Shown: positions 24,639 through 34,676, counted from the first letter of the stretch. The stretch is 37,904 bases of DNA from Pseudomonas anguilliseptica (GCF_021375795.1 NZ_JAEIOI010000009.1:1-37904); one strand, 5' to 3'. Notes: generated by a model from the sequence alone, not told the origin. Made by a program: numbers and translations.

Positions 24639-25017
24639 TCGAGCGGCTCCAAATGGCACGTATCTGACTTGCCAACTGCATCGGATCGAAGGGTTTAATG
24701 ATTACGTCACGTGCGCCGAGACTCCGGTAATGCTCGACCTCTGCAGGCTGTACCTTGGCAGTCATAAAGGCGACAGGGACAACATTGATGTCCACCAGGT
24801 TGACTAATTGCTCAAGCGTCTGCGGGCCATCCATTCCGGGCATCATGACATCCAGCAGAATAAAATCCGGCGCAAAACTTGCCACTCTATCGATGGCGTC
24901 CTGACCACTGCTGCAACTCAGTACCTCGAATCCGCCGACAGCCTCCAGGGCGACTTTGGCCACAGCCTGAATGGAGGGGTCGTCCTCCACATGCAATATG
25001 CGCTTCAGCTCAGGCAT
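24631..25017 (-). CDS. Single-domain response regulator
   Basis: 128 aa from ATG 25017, chosen because AAAGGGG lies six bases upstream; the ATG at 25023 is too close to that site. A complete receiver domain: HVEDDPS, phospho-acceptor in FILLDVMMPGMDG, Thr in AFMTAK and Lys in VIIKPFD. No output domain is attached, so it is probably a phosphate shuttle (CheY/Spo0F-like) between the kinases and the Hpt domain of the next gene. It overlaps the preceding hybrid kinase and the following cyclase gene by 8 bp each. Confidence 0.9.
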   Translation of the reverse strand: MPELKRILHVEDDPSIQAVAKVALEAVGGFEVLSCSSGQDAIDRVASFAPDFILLDVMMPGMDGPQTLEQLVNLVDINVVPVAFMTAKVQPAEVEHYRSLGARDVIIKPFDPMQLASQIRAIWSRSNG

Positions 25018-27880
25018 GATCATCCCCTTTGGTCGGTAGTAGGCGAGCGAGCACATTCAGGAATGCCTGTGGCTCTGTTCGGGATTTGGCCAATGCTGCC
25101 TCGACAAAACTCAGCTGTTCCGTCGAAAGCTCTGTCGAAGACAGTACCACTATCGGTAGTCCTGGATGGGCCTGATGAATCTCCTCAATGAGAGTGAAGC
25201 CATCACCATCTGGCAGGTGCAGGTCAAGCAGCACCAGATCCCATGAGCCAGATGCCAACTGCTGCCGGGCCTCCATGAGATTGCCGGCCCCCTCGCACGC
25301 AGCCAGGCTTCTAGCCTGCTCGGCAACCACCATGCGCAGATCAGGATCATCCTCGATATGCAGAATGCGAGGCTGTCCCCGCGTGCTGCCGAGTGCACGA
25401 CGCAGGCCGCTCAGTAGTCGATGCGGGTCGATGGGTTTATCCAGCCAGTCAACTATGTGCATACCCCCCTGGAGATTAAGTTGCCCTTGCTCGGCTGCCG
25501 CGGAGATGACAATGACGGGTAAATCCTTCTTGCGCAGTACACGCTGAATTTCCAACAGGATCTCAAAACCGTGGCCGTCAGGCAGGCGTAAGTCCAAGGT
25601 TACGGCGGCCACTTCGCGCGTTGCCAGGATATGCCTCGCCTCAGCCAGGTTTTCAGCCAGTGCTGCCTGATAACCACCGCCCTCAAGCATTAGCTGGAGC
25701 AGCCGGGCTACGTCCGGTTCATCCTCCACCACCAGGATGGTTGGACGCTGAATATCAGTGAGTGGAAGGTTATCGACCAGCACCGGCAGCTCGAACCAAA
25801 ACGTGCTGCCTTGGCCCTCACGAGAATCGAAGCCCACCTGGCCACCCATACGCTCAATAAGCTCTTTGGTTATCGCCAGGCCAAGTCCGGTGCCGCCCTT
25901 TTGCCGTTGATCACTGCTGTCTGCCTGGGAGAACTTCTGGAAAATGTGTGGGTGGAAATGCTCCGGGATGCCCCGCCCACTGTCTGTGACGCTTACTCTG
26001 ACGCGCCCATCTCTAAGCGTACTGTGCAGCCGCACCGAAGCGCCGGAAGGAGAGAACTTGATGGCGTTTGACAAGTAATTGGCGAGCACCTGTTGCAGCC
26101 GAAGCGCATCGGCACGCACCTTGACAGGAGGCATGGGATCAAGCGCCAGCTGCACCCGATGTTGCTCAGCATAGGAGGCATTGCTGAGAAGGGCTTCATT
26201 GAGTTGCTGACCCAACTCGAGGTTGGTGAACTCGAAACTGAGCTTCCCGGCGGCGAGTTTGTCCATGTCCAGAAGATCATTGATCAGGTGGCATAGCCGC
26301 TGACTATTCTGCTGGGCGATTTCCAGCATGGGTCGCATGCTGTCCGGTACGGCACCAAGCGCGCCGCCGGTGACCAAGCCCAAAGAGCCTGAAATCGAGG
26401 TCAGTGGCGTACGTAGCTCATGACTGACCGTGGAGACAAAATCACTCTTGAGCTGCTCGATGCGCTTCTGCTCGGTAAGGTCCATCGCGGTGCCGCTGGC
26501 GCCGAGCATACGTCCGTCTGGCGAGCATCGAATCAGCGCTCGCAAAAGCACGGGAAGAGGTTGGCCATCCTGGCATATCAATCGGCACTCGTGATTGAGG
26601 TAATGCTCTATCGCCCCTTCAGGAGCCGTAAGCCGGGCACGAAGCGCCGCGACATCGTCAGCATGGACCAGTTGCACAAGGTCCCTGAAAGGCGGCTGAG
26701 GCCCCTGGTCGGGATACCCGAGCATCTGCCAGGTATGAGTCGAGGCAAAGAAGCGGCCCGCCTCAGTGTCCTGATCCCACCAGCCATCGTGGCCACCCTG
26801 CAATACGCGTTGAAGTCTTGCCTCGCTATGGCGCAGCTGGGATGTCATATCGTTAGCCAGGCCGATGGCTCGCTGCTGGCCATTGGCAAGAACCTGCGTG
26901 AGAAAAAACAGCAGCAAGCTGATCACGCCACCCAGAATCAGCAACAGGCCCTGCCCTTGCTGGAAGCGCCCGTAGAACCCGGGCTGCATATAGAAGCTCA
27001 CAGTAAGTGGCTGACCAAACAACTCCAGCTGCTCGGTGCGTGAAGGTTTATCTGCCTGCTCAAGGCGCGGATGGCTAATGAAAATCTTCTGTTCAGGAGC
27101 GGCTATTTCTCCTGTGTAGAGGGCGAAGTCGATCTGCAAATCCCTACCATCGAGTACCGCTTGCATCAGGTCGGTCACGCGGTAAGCGCTATAGACGAAA
27201 CCACGTAATGCTTCCCAGCGCTTGGCAGAAGAATTCAGCGGAGCCCCGTGCCGATAGACCGGCACGTACATCAGCAAACCTGCTTGCGCAGGCCCCTTAT
27301 TCTCCTGAAGGAGCGTAACTTTGCTGCTCAGCTGGGGGAGACCGGTTTCAATCGCCCTGCTCATGGCTGCACGCCGCGTAGGCTCGGAAAACATGTCAAA
27401 ACCGAAAGCCGCCAGGTTTCGCCCTGTAAATGGCTCCAGATAGATGATTGACGTATACAGATCGCGCTTTCCTGCGGGTTTAATGGCGAACTCAACAAAG
27501 CCCTGTTTGCGTAGGCTCTCCTCAAAACTCTGCAGTTGATCCGGCTGCACGACCTGGCTGTAGCCAAGACCAAGAATTCCTGGGTAGTTGGACTCCAGAT
27601 CCAAACGTTGCACATAGCGCCGCCACTCATCGCGGCTCACATCGTTGCTAGCGTCGAACAGACCTGCCCCTCCCAGCAGTATCTGGCGATGATTGTTCAT
27701 CCGCTTCTCGATCGCCTCCAGCACCTCATTACCCAGTTGCTGAAACTCACGATCGGCTGCTTTCTCCTGGATGGCGCTAAGCGCGTACCAAGCTCCCAGA
27801 GTGCTCAATAAGCCGCACAAAAGAACCACGAGAGGCATCCACCGCGGCCCTTTGGCCAAAGCATGTTCAAGCATCGTCAT
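25010..27880 (-). CDS. CHASE-domain hybrid histidine kinase with two receivers
   Basis: 956 aa. A membrane helix at about 15-35 is followed by a periplasmic CHASE domain (MNNHRQILLGGAGLFDAS, then SNYPGILGLGYSQVV) and a second helix at about 310-330 (LLLILGGVISLLLFFLTQVL). A PAS domain (WWDQDTEAGRFFASTHTW), HisKA with FVSTVSHELRTPLTS (His near 487) and an HATPase with GRGIPEHFHPHIFQKFSQ and GTGLGLAI follow. The C-terminus has two receivers (VVEDEPD, TLDLRLPDGHG; HIEDDPD, LLDLHLPDGDG). CHASE domains sense small extracellular ligands. It overlaps the preceding kinase by 4 bp and the lone receiver by 8 bp. It is the only hybrid kinase of the four. Confidence 0.93.
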   Translation of the reverse strand: MTMLEHALAKGPRWMPLVVLLCGLLSTLGAWYALSAIQEKAADREFQQLGNEVLEAIEKRMNNHRQILLGGAGLFDASNDVSRDEWRRYVQRLDLESNYPGILGLGYSQVVQPDQLQSFEESLRKQGFVEFAIKPAGKRDLYTSIIYLEPFTGRNLAAFGFDMFSEPTRRAAMSRAIETGLPQLSSKVTLLQENKGPAQAGLLMYVPVYRHGAPLNSSAKRWEALRGFVYSAYRVTDLMQAVLDGRDLQIDFALYTGEIAAPEQKIFISHPRLEQADKPSRTEQLELFGQPLTVSFYMQPGFYGRFQQGQGLLLILGGVISLLLFFLTQVLANGQQRAIGLANDMTSQLRHSEARLQRVLQGGHDGWWDQDTEAGRFFASTHTWQMLGYPDQGPQPPFRDLVQLVHADDVAALRARLTAPEGAIEHYLNHECRLICQDGQPLPVLLRALIRCSPDGRMLGASGTAMDLTEQKRIEQLKSDFVSTVSHELRTPLTSISGSLGLVTGGALGAVPDSMRPMLEIAQQNSQRLCHLINDLLDMDKLAAGKLSFEFTNLELGQQLNEALLSNASYAEQHRVQLALDPMPPVKVRADALRLQQVLANYLSNAIKFSPSGASVRLHSTLRDGRVRVSVTDSGRGIPEHFHPHIFQKFSQADSSDQRQKGGTGLGLAITKELIERMGGQVGFDSREGQGSTFWFELPVLVDNLPLTDIQRPTILVVEDEPDVARLLQLMLEGGGYQAALAENLAEARHILATREVAAVTLDLRLPDGHGFEILLEIQRVLRKKDLPVIVISAAAEQGQLNLQGGMHIVDWLDKPIDPHRLLSGLRRALGSTRGQPRILHIEDDPDLRMVVAEQARSLAACEGAGNLMEARQQLASGSWDLVLLDLHLPDGDGFTLIEEIHQAHPGLPIVVLSSTELSTEQLSFVEAALAKSRTEPQAFLNVLARLLPTKGDDHA

Positions 27881-29841
27881 AGCGTTTCATCCTGAAATAG
27901 AGCTGGCAGCTCAACCCAAAAAACAGAGCCGCCTCCGGAGCGCGGATAGAAGCCGATGCATCCTCCCATGCGTTCAATCAGCTCCTTGCTGATCGCAAGC
28001 CCCAGCCCGGTGCCACCTTTCTGTCGACGGTCACTGGCATCGGCCTGGGAGAACTTCTCGAAAAGACGATCAACAAACTCGGCTGGAACGCCAGGCCCCT
28101 CATCGACCACCAAAATTCTGATCTGTCCGCCAAGCTCCTGAGCAGATAGAAGCACCTGACTGCCTGCTGGCGAGAACTTCAGGGCATTGGATAGCAGGTT
28201 GCTGAGCACCTGCTGTAAGCGCATTGGGTCCGCGGTGATTTGGGCTACCGGCCCTCCCGTATAGGTAAGCTGCACATCATGCTGACGGGCGAACCCCTGA
28301 TGGCTAGTGACACACTCGGCCAGGAAGCTGTCGATATCCAGTTGCTGGGGGATAAGGCTCATCTTGCCTGCAAGCAACTTGTCCATGTCCAGCAGATCAT
28401 CGATTAATTGCCGCAAGCGCTGAGAATTGCTCTGGGCGATCGACAGCATCTCTCGCATTGCATTCGGTACAGGACCCAATGCCTCACCGTTGATCAGCCC
28501 CAGCGAGCCCGCGATGGAAGTAAGGGGCGTGCGCAGCTCATGACTGACGGTCGAGACAAACTCGTTCTTCATCTGCTCCAGATGTTTTCGCTGAGTGATG
28601 TCGGTGATAAAGCCATGCCAGAGAATGCTGTCGTCGGCACGCGGCTGTGGCATAGCCCGACCTTCCAGCCATATGAGGCCCTTTATGGGATGTAGGAAAC
28701 GGTACTCTCGGTGCCAAACGCTTAGGTGTTCCGCTGACACCTGAATGCTGGCGGTCACGTCGAGAAGATCATCCGGGTGGATACGCGCGAAAACGCTGCT
28801 CGCATCTTCTCTCACCTCTTCGGGCTGCAGTCCGTAAACATCCCGTAGCCCCTCGCTAGCATAGGGGAAGCAACTGCGACCGTCGGAATACAGCTGGAAC
28901 TGGTAGACCACACCGGGCAGTTGCTCGGCGATGTGCTGCAGGCGCTGCAGGGCTTCCTCGCGGTAGCTCAGGTCATTGAGGATGCAGAGATAGCCCATTT
29001 GTGCACTGCCATCCATGGCAATCGGCGCCAGGCTGAACAACACGGGAATGCGCTGCCCCTTGCGATGTCGCGCCCTCAACTCATGCAGACTGGCCTGCTC
29101 AGAGCCGCAGTTGAAAGACGGCCTGACGGGATCGGGTTGCAGCTGACGCTCCTCATCCGGTAGCACCAGTCCGAGACTCTGGCCGACAAGGGTATCCACT
29201 TCGTAGCCCAGAAGAGGCAGAACCCCCGGACTGGCCTGCCGAATCACGCCCGCCATGTCAGTGATCAACACCGCAGTCCCTACACTACTCAAAATCGCCT
29301 TATGCAACGCCGCCTGCTCTTGCTGCTGCCGCGTCTGCAAACGCAGTTCGAACAGGTTGATGGCCTGCTGCGCGAGCAGTTTGAGAGCACCCTTCTGTTG
29401 CACGGTGAGTTGACGTGGCTGGCGGTCAATCACGCACAGAGTGCCCAGGTTATGGCCTTCACTGTCAGCGAGCGGCATGCCGGCATAGAAGCGAATATCC
29501 GGAGCACCGGTCACCAGTGGGTTGTCCCTGAAGCGTGGATCCAGTAGGGCATTTTCCACTTCGAACAAGGTTTCGCCGTTGATGGCATGCGCACAGAACG
29601 CCAGCTCTCGCGGCGTTTCACGGGCGTCCAGCCCCTGCCGACTCTTGAACCACTGACGCTCGGCATCGACCAACGAGATCAGCGCAATAGGGGTTTCGCA
29701 GATCTGCGCCGCCAGCGCCGTGATGTTGTCGAACATGGCCTCGGCAGGCGTATCGAGCAGCTCAAATCTGAGCAGGGCGGCGAGGCGACTACTTTCATTC
29801 GACGGTGTAGGTGGATGCCCTGGAGACTTGCGCGTCGTCAT
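27877..29841 (-). CDS. Cytosolic GAF-PAS-PAS histidine kinase
   Basis: 654 aa without membrane segments. Residues about 20-180 are a GAF domain (ALAAQICETPIALISLVD, FYAGMPLADSEGHNLGTLCVID). Two PAS domains follow (ITDMAGVIRQASPGVLPLLGY; FPYASEGLRDVYGL with a PAC-type tail). HisKA has FVSTVSHELRTPLTS (His near 434), and the HATPase ends in GTGLGLAISKELIERMGG. It has no receiver, so it must pass phosphate to separate receivers, presumably the hybrid kinase, the lone receiver or the cyclase. It starts 4 bp inside the preceding kinase gene. Its kinase core is very close to those of its neighbours, pointing to duplication. Confidence 0.93.
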   Translation of the reverse strand: MTTRKSPGHPPTPSNESSRLAALLRFELLDTPAEAMFDNITALAAQICETPIALISLVDAERQWFKSRQGLDARETPRELAFCAHAINGETLFEVENALLDPRFRDNPLVTGAPDIRFYAGMPLADSEGHNLGTLCVIDRQPRQLTVQQKGALKLLAQQAINLFELRLQTRQQQEQAALHKAILSSVGTAVLITDMAGVIRQASPGVLPLLGYEVDTLVGQSLGLVLPDEERQLQPDPVRPSFNCGSEQASLHELRARHRKGQRIPVLFSLAPIAMDGSAQMGYLCILNDLSYREEALQRLQHIAEQLPGVVYQFQLYSDGRSCFPYASEGLRDVYGLQPEEVREDASSVFARIHPDDLLDVTASIQVSAEHLSVWHREYRFLHPIKGLIWLEGRAMPQPRADDSILWHGFITDITQRKHLEQMKNEFVSTVSHELRTPLTSIAGSLGLINGEALGPVPNAMREMLSIAQSNSQRLRQLIDDLLDMDKLLAGKMSLIPQQLDIDSFLAECVTSHQGFARQHDVQLTYTGGPVAQITADPMRLQQVLSNLLSNALKFSPAGSQVLLSAQELGGQIRILVVDEGPGVPAEFVDRLFEKFSQADASDRRQKGGTGLGLAISKELIERMGGCIGFYPRSGGGSVFWVELPALFQDETL

Positions 29842-31745
29842 TCCTTGACCACCTGACTGGCAATGGGTAGCTCGAACCAGAAGGTGCTGCCCAAGTGTTC
29901 CTGTGATTCGTAACCAATGCGTCCCGACATGGCTTCGATGAGCTCCTTGCAGATGGCCAGTCCCAGCCCGGTGCCCCCCTTCTGCCGGGCATCGCCCGCA
30001 TCCGCTTGGGAAAACCGGCTGAATATCCGGCTCTTGAATTCGTCCTTAATACCAATACCACGATCTCTGACACTAACCCTCAGCCAGTCGTGATCGACAC
30101 TTGCCTTGAGAGTTACGACTGATCCGGGCGAGGAAAACTTGACCGCGTTAGAAATCAGGTTGGCCAGGACTTGCGCCAGACGCTGACTATCGAAGGCGAC
30201 GTTGACCTCTACAGAATGGCCGACCAACTCAAGCGCAACATGATATTGATCAGCATAAGGCTGGTTGTGCGTGATGGCATCCTCAAGCAGCGGCCAGATG
30301 GGTTGCTCGCGGATGTCATAACGCATTTTCCCGGCCATCAGTTTTTCCATATCCAACAGATCGTTGATCAGCTCATGCAAGCGCGAACTGTTGGACTGAG
30401 CGATTTGCAGCAGTGCCTGTATCGCTGGCGGTACCTCGCCCAGTGCTCCGCCGTTGATCAGGCCGAGCGAGCCCGCGATGGACGTCAGGGGGGTGCGCAG
30501 TTCATGGCTGACACTGGCAATGAACTCGCGTTGCATCTGCTGCAGACGTAAACGCTCAGTGATGTCCTGAATATGCAGTATGCAGAGTGCTTCGCCGGTC
30601 ACCGACTGCCCAAGCCAGGAGGCACTGCATTCGACGTCGACAGGGTTCTGCTCTGCATCCAGTAGCCGTATCCACCAGCCCAGCCGCGCCTGTCCGGACT
30701 CTTGGGCGAGGTGTTGGCGCAACAGTTCACGGTCACTCGGCAGGCAGAAATCAGCCAGCACCGCACCCACTAACTCTTCGCGGCTACGTTCAAGAATTTG
30801 GCATAGCGCCTGGTTGACTTCCAAAAGCTGCCCCGTAGCTTTCAGCATTGCCATTCCTTGCGGAGCCAGGTCGAAGGCTCGCATGAAGTCCTGCTGACTC
30901 CTATTCAGCGCCTGGGCCAGGCTTGCTCTACGACGATGCAAATGCATCATCCAGGCCGCCAGACAGGTGATGAGCAGGGCCAAGCCCCAGCCCAAAGCCC
31001 TGGCCAGGGTCAAAGCAACCAGCGGCTGAGATGTACTCGAAACCTGCAGTTGCCATTGTGCTCCGGCCAGCGATACCGGCAGGCGAACGTTGCCTGCCGA
31101 GGCTGCTGCCGTGGCATCGAAGGGTAGGAGGGCAATCGCGAGATCACGCTGGCGCGCCAAGGCATCCAGGTAGTCCATGAGCCGGTCGTAATCAATCACC
31201 GTGCTGATCAGCCCCCAGTAGCGTTGGTCCTGCAAATACACCGGCACCCTGTAGACAAGACCTCTGCCGCCCTGCACCAGATTCAGGGGGCCATCCAGCT
31301 GCGGCGCCCTGTTTGCGATGATGTGCTGAACCCGCGGCCACTGCTCGGCAAAGTCGGGGTAGTAAAGCCCCAGAGCGGACTCATTTCCTTCAAGCGGGTA
31401 GAGGTAAGCAATCCGGTTATCCGGCGCCAATCCAATATTGCGGATATAGCGTCCCTGGGCGAATAGTCCACGCAGCCAGGGTTGCAGCTCGGTTGCATCC
31501 AGGCGGCCCTGCTTGGTCGGTATATAACTGGCCAAGCCGCTGGCGAGGTGCAGCGTGGCATTGAGTTCGGCCAACAGAACCGCCCTCATTTCGTAGCCCT
31601 GGGCACGCAGAAAACGCTGCTCTTCCTGATCCCTGTACTGGTTGTAGCGCCAGAGCCCAAGCTCTACCAGGCCACCCATTAGCAGCAGTGTCACCAGAAG
31701 CCATATACAGGTAATGACGCTTGGCTTGTAGTTGGGCCGGATCAA
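29838..31745 (-). CDS. Membrane histidine kinase, CHASE-like sensor and PAS
   Basis: 635 aa. Helices at about 10-30 and 245-268 enclose a periplasmic domain with RNIGLAPDNRIAYLYPLEGN and RGLVYRVPVYLQDQRYWGLIS, which fits a CHASE-type sensor. One PAS domain (FDLAPQGMAMLKATGQLLEVN) precedes HisKA with FIASVSHELRTPLTS (His near 413) and an HATPase with RGIGIKDEFKSRIFSRFSQ and GTGLGLAI. No receiver is present. Start and end both overlap the neighbouring kinases by 4 bp. The ligand is unknown and differs from that of the 956-aa CHASE kinase judging by the dissimilar sensor. Confidence 0.9.
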   Translation of the reverse strand: MIRPNYKPSVITCIWLLVTLLLMGGLVELGLWRYNQYRDQEEQRFLRAQGYEMRAVLLAELNATLHLASGLASYIPTKQGRLDATELQPWLRGLFAQGRYIRNIGLAPDNRIAYLYPLEGNESALGLYYPDFAEQWPRVQHIIANRAPQLDGPLNLVQGGRGLVYRVPVYLQDQRYWGLISTVIDYDRLMDYLDALARQRDLAIALLPFDATAAASAGNVRLPVSLAGAQWQLQVSSTSQPLVALTLARALGWGLALLITCLAAWMMHLHRRRASLAQALNRSQQDFMRAFDLAPQGMAMLKATGQLLEVNQALCQILERSREELVGAVLADFCLPSDRELLRQHLAQESGQARLGWWIRLLDAEQNPVDVECSASWLGQSVTGEALCILHIQDITERLRLQQMQREFIASVSHELRTPLTSIAGSLGLINGGALGEVPPAIQALLQIAQSNSSRLHELINDLLDMEKLMAGKMRYDIREQPIWPLLEDAITHNQPYADQYHVALELVGHSVEVNVAFDSQRLAQVLANLISNAVKFSSPGSVVTLKASVDHDWLRVSVRDRGIGIKDEFKSRIFSRFSQADAGDARQKGGTGLGLAICKELIEAMSGRIGYESQEHLGSTFWFELPIASQVVKE

Positions 31746-34441
31746 GGCTGTTTCTCCACGGGCAGCTCCACCCAGAAGACCGTCCCCTGGCCCTCGACGG
31801 ACTCAAAGCCGATGGCTCCAGCCATGCGCTCAATCAGTTCCTTGGTGATCGCCAGCCCCAGGCCTGTTCCGCCTTTCTGCCGGGTATCCGTGGCATCAGC
31901 CTGTGAGAACTTACCGAAGATGCGCGCGCGAAAGGCCTCAGGGATCCCCATGCCAAAGTCACGCACGCTGATGCGCACCCGCGTTACGGCCAGGGCTGCA
32001 GAAACCTCAACATCAGCGCCCGGTGCAGAGAACTTGGCCGCATTGGAGAGCAGGTTGGCCATGACCTGATCAAAGCGCTGCCTGTCCACACGCACCTCGA
32101 CCTCCAACTGCGGTGGCTTCAGATGCAGAGCGACCGAGTGTTGCGCGGCATAGGGCTGATTCTGCTCTATGGCCGCCTCCAACAGTGGCCAGAGCCGCAG
32201 CGCCTGCAGGTCAAATGTCATCTTGCCGGCCACGAGCTTGTCCATGTCCAACAGGTCATTGATCAGACCTGACAAGCGCTGGCTGTTACTCTGGGCGATA
32301 CGCAACATTTCCCCCATCTGCGCAGGGACCTCGCCCAGAGCCCCACCGTTGATCAGGCCCAGAGCTCCGGCAATTGAGGTGAGTGGCGTGCGCAACTCGT
32401 GGCTGACGGTGGAGACGAATTCATTCTTCATTCGTTCGATACGCTTGCGCTCGCTGATGTCCCGGATGACAGCAATGAAACGGCGCTGACTCTGCAGCGT
32501 GATCTGTGACACGGCTAACTCCATGGTGAACAGCTCACCATTGCGTCGCTGTGCGGGCAGCTCTAAGTCCTTTCCCAGTATTCGTGGAACGCCACTCTCT
32601 CGGTAGGCGAATAGAAAACTGTCATGCTGCTCACGGTAGCGCTCGGGCATCAACAACTTAACGTTCTGCCCTACCACGTCTGCTTTCCCGTAACCGAAAA
32701 TCCGCTCAGCCGCCGGGTTGAAGGTTTCAATCAACCCGCTCTCATCGATGGTCACGATGGCATCGATGACGTTGTCCAGCAGGGTGCTGAGGTATTCTTC
32801 ACGTTCCCGCAGGCGTTTCTCGGCCTCGAAGCGATCCGTAATGTCCTGAATCTGTGACACGAAGTGCAGGGGTACCCCCAGAGCGTCGCGTACCAATGAA
32901 ACACTGAGCAGAATCCACAGCACGTTGCCGCGCTTGTCGACGTAACGCTTCTCCAGTTGGTAGTCGGCGATCACACCCTCCAGAAGCTGTTGCAGAAGTG
33001 CCAAATCCTTGGCCAGGTCATCGGGATGGGTAATGTGCTGAAAGTCGAGCTGCAGTAACTCCTCACGGCTGTACCCCAGCATGCGACAGAGGGCGTCATT
33101 GACCTCCATCCAGCGCCCGTCAAGGTCGACGATGGCAATGCCCTGGGGGGCAGTGTTGAATGCGCCACTGAAGCGCCGCTCGCTGATGCGCAGTGCGTCC
33201 TCGGCTGCCTTGCGGTCGCTGATATCCCAGATAAAGCCGGACACCCAGAGCAGATCACCGTTAGCGTCGTATTCACCCCGACCTTGCTCCCTCACCCAGA
33301 CGCTGTGACCGTCTACATGCTTAAGCCGGTAGGTGAGCTCAAACTTTTCATGTCGCTCAATGGCCGCGACGGACTGGTAGGTGATGTGCAGGTCATCAGG
33401 GTGCACGACACTGGAAAAGCTGCGGACGCGGTTATCAATGAAGTCACTGGCCGGAAAACCGGTCAGAGAAGAGACTTCATCACTCATGTAACGCATGGTC
33501 CAATTGGCATCGTTCTCACAGCGATAGACGACACCGGGCAGATTAGCCACCAGTCCCCGGAAACGATTTTCGCTCTCCTGCAACGCTCTAGTGGTGGACT
33601 CCAATTCAGATATGTCACTAGCAATGCCCAGAAAACCGGATAGCGTGCCCTGCCTGTCGAATATGGCACTTACCGTCAGGTTCACTCTGCGCCGAGTGCC
33701 ATCTTTGTGCACATAGGTCCATTGCCGCGTTTCGGGCTCCCCCTGCCGCGCCAGATGGACGAAAACCTCGAAACCACTGATCTCGCGACCTACGAGCTGT
33801 GAAAGCTCGCGACCTCGTTGCGTAACCTCATCACCCAGGTGGATTAACGCCGGGGTCTGGAGACCGACCACTTCCTCTGCCTGATAGCCCAGCAGGCGTT
33901 GAGCGCCCCGGTTGAACAGCGTAATCAGCCCATCCGGGTTGATGGCGATGACGCTTACGCCGGTTGCCGAGTCGAGAATGGCCTGTAGTTGGGCGCTGGT
34001 TCGATGGGCCTCATCCTGCTGCTCGCGCATCTCGGTGATATCGGCATGAGTGCCATACATCATCAACGGCTTACCTTCATCAGTCCAACTCACAACACGC
34101 CCACGGTCATGCACCCAAACCCAGCGCCCCGACTTGTGGCGCATGCGGCATTGATAGTCATAGAAGGGCGTTTCGCCACTGAAGTGGCGCTCCAGGCGGA
34201 CGCCTGACTCACGGAGGTCATCGGGATGGGCGTGGTTTAACCAGGTATTGATGTCGACGGGGGCCAGTTCCTCGAGGCGGTAGCCAATAATCTCCGCCCA
34301 ACGCTCATTGAAGGTGGTTTCACCCGTCTGAACGTTCCACTCCCATGTACCAATGTTGGTGCCATCGATGATGCACTTGAGGCGTTCGGCCTGCTCCCAT
34401 GGGGCTGAGTCCGTTTTCTGCTGGCTGGAAGTGTCTCGCAT
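31742..34441 (-). CDS. Cytosolic histidine kinase with five PAS domains
   Basis: 899 aa, no membrane helices. Five PAS units are visible, beginning near residues 20 (IGTWEWNVQTGETTFN), 150, 285, 415 and 545, several followed by PAC motifs such as DITEMREQQDE and DISERKRIERMKNE. HisKA has FVSTVSHELRTPLTS (His near 680), followed by an HATPase ending in GTGLGLAITKELIERM. PAS 5 (AAERIFGYGKADVVGQNVK, then YREQHDSF and GELFTMELAV) resembles the FixL PAS, with a His in the position used there to hold heme. It is the first gene of the operon, so the promoter must lie in 34442-34801. It probably senses redox, oxygen or another intracellular cue. Confidence 0.92.
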   Translation of the reverse strand: MRDTSSQQKTDSAPWEQAERLKCIIDGTNIGTWEWNVQTGETTFNERWAEIIGYRLEELAPVDINTWLNHAHPDDLRESGVRLERHFSGETPFYDYQCRMRHKSGRWVWVHDRGRVVSWTDEGKPLMMYGTHADITEMREQQDEAHRTSAQLQAILDSATGVSVIAINPDGLITLFNRGAQRLLGYQAEEVVGLQTPALIHLGDEVTQRGRELSQLVGREISGFEVFVHLARQGEPETRQWTYVHKDGTRRRVNLTVSAIFDRQGTLSGFLGIASDISELESTTRALQESENRFRGLVANLPGVVYRCENDANWTMRYMSDEVSSLTGFPASDFIDNRVRSFSSVVHPDDLHITYQSVAAIERHEKFELTYRLKHVDGHSVWVREQGRGEYDANGDLLWVSGFIWDISDRKAAEDALRISERRFSGAFNTAPQGIAIVDLDGRWMEVNDALCRMLGYSREELLQLDFQHITHPDDLAKDLALLQQLLEGVIADYQLEKRYVDKRGNVLWILLSVSLVRDALGVPLHFVSQIQDITDRFEAEKRLREREEYLSTLLDNVIDAIVTIDESGLIETFNPAAERIFGYGKADVVGQNVKLLMPERYREQHDSFLFAYRESGVPRILGKDLELPAQRRNGELFTMELAVSQITLQSQRRFIAVIRDISERKRIERMKNEFVSTVSHELRTPLTSIAGALGLINGGALGEVPAQMGEMLRIAQSNSQRLSGLINDLLDMDKLVAGKMTFDLQALRLWPLLEAAIEQNQPYAAQHSVALHLKPPQLEVEVRVDRQRFDQVMANLLSNAAKFSAPGADVEVSAALAVTRVRISVRDFGMGIPEAFRARIFGKFSQADATDTRQKGGTGLGLAITKELIERMAGAIGFESVEGQGTVFWVELPVEKQP

Positions 34442-34561
34442 TCAAAGCCCTACTGCTGGCAGATACAGTCAGTTAGGTTAGATGAACCTTGCGAGAAAAT
34501 CGTCAGGTGAGTCTGCCTTAATTGCGGGCGCAAGGTGACGGCGAATCTTCGCAACAAGTGA

Positions 34562-34578
34562 CTGCTTTTGGCCGGAAG
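34562..34578 (-). repeat. Dispersed intergenic repeat, copy 3
   Basis: On the minus strand this reads CTTCCGGCCAAAAGCAG, sharing CGGCCAAAAGCAG with the other two copies. The plus strand continues into AAGCGGAC, as in copy 2 with AAGGCGGAC. Confidence 0.5.
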
Positions 34579-34676
34579 CGGACGGTACAAAACTGGACCT
34601 GGGTTCATCTTGACCGGATGCACCAATGTCTGTAATTCATTCATTTGAGGTTTGGGGTCCATTCTTCGCCTAGCCG

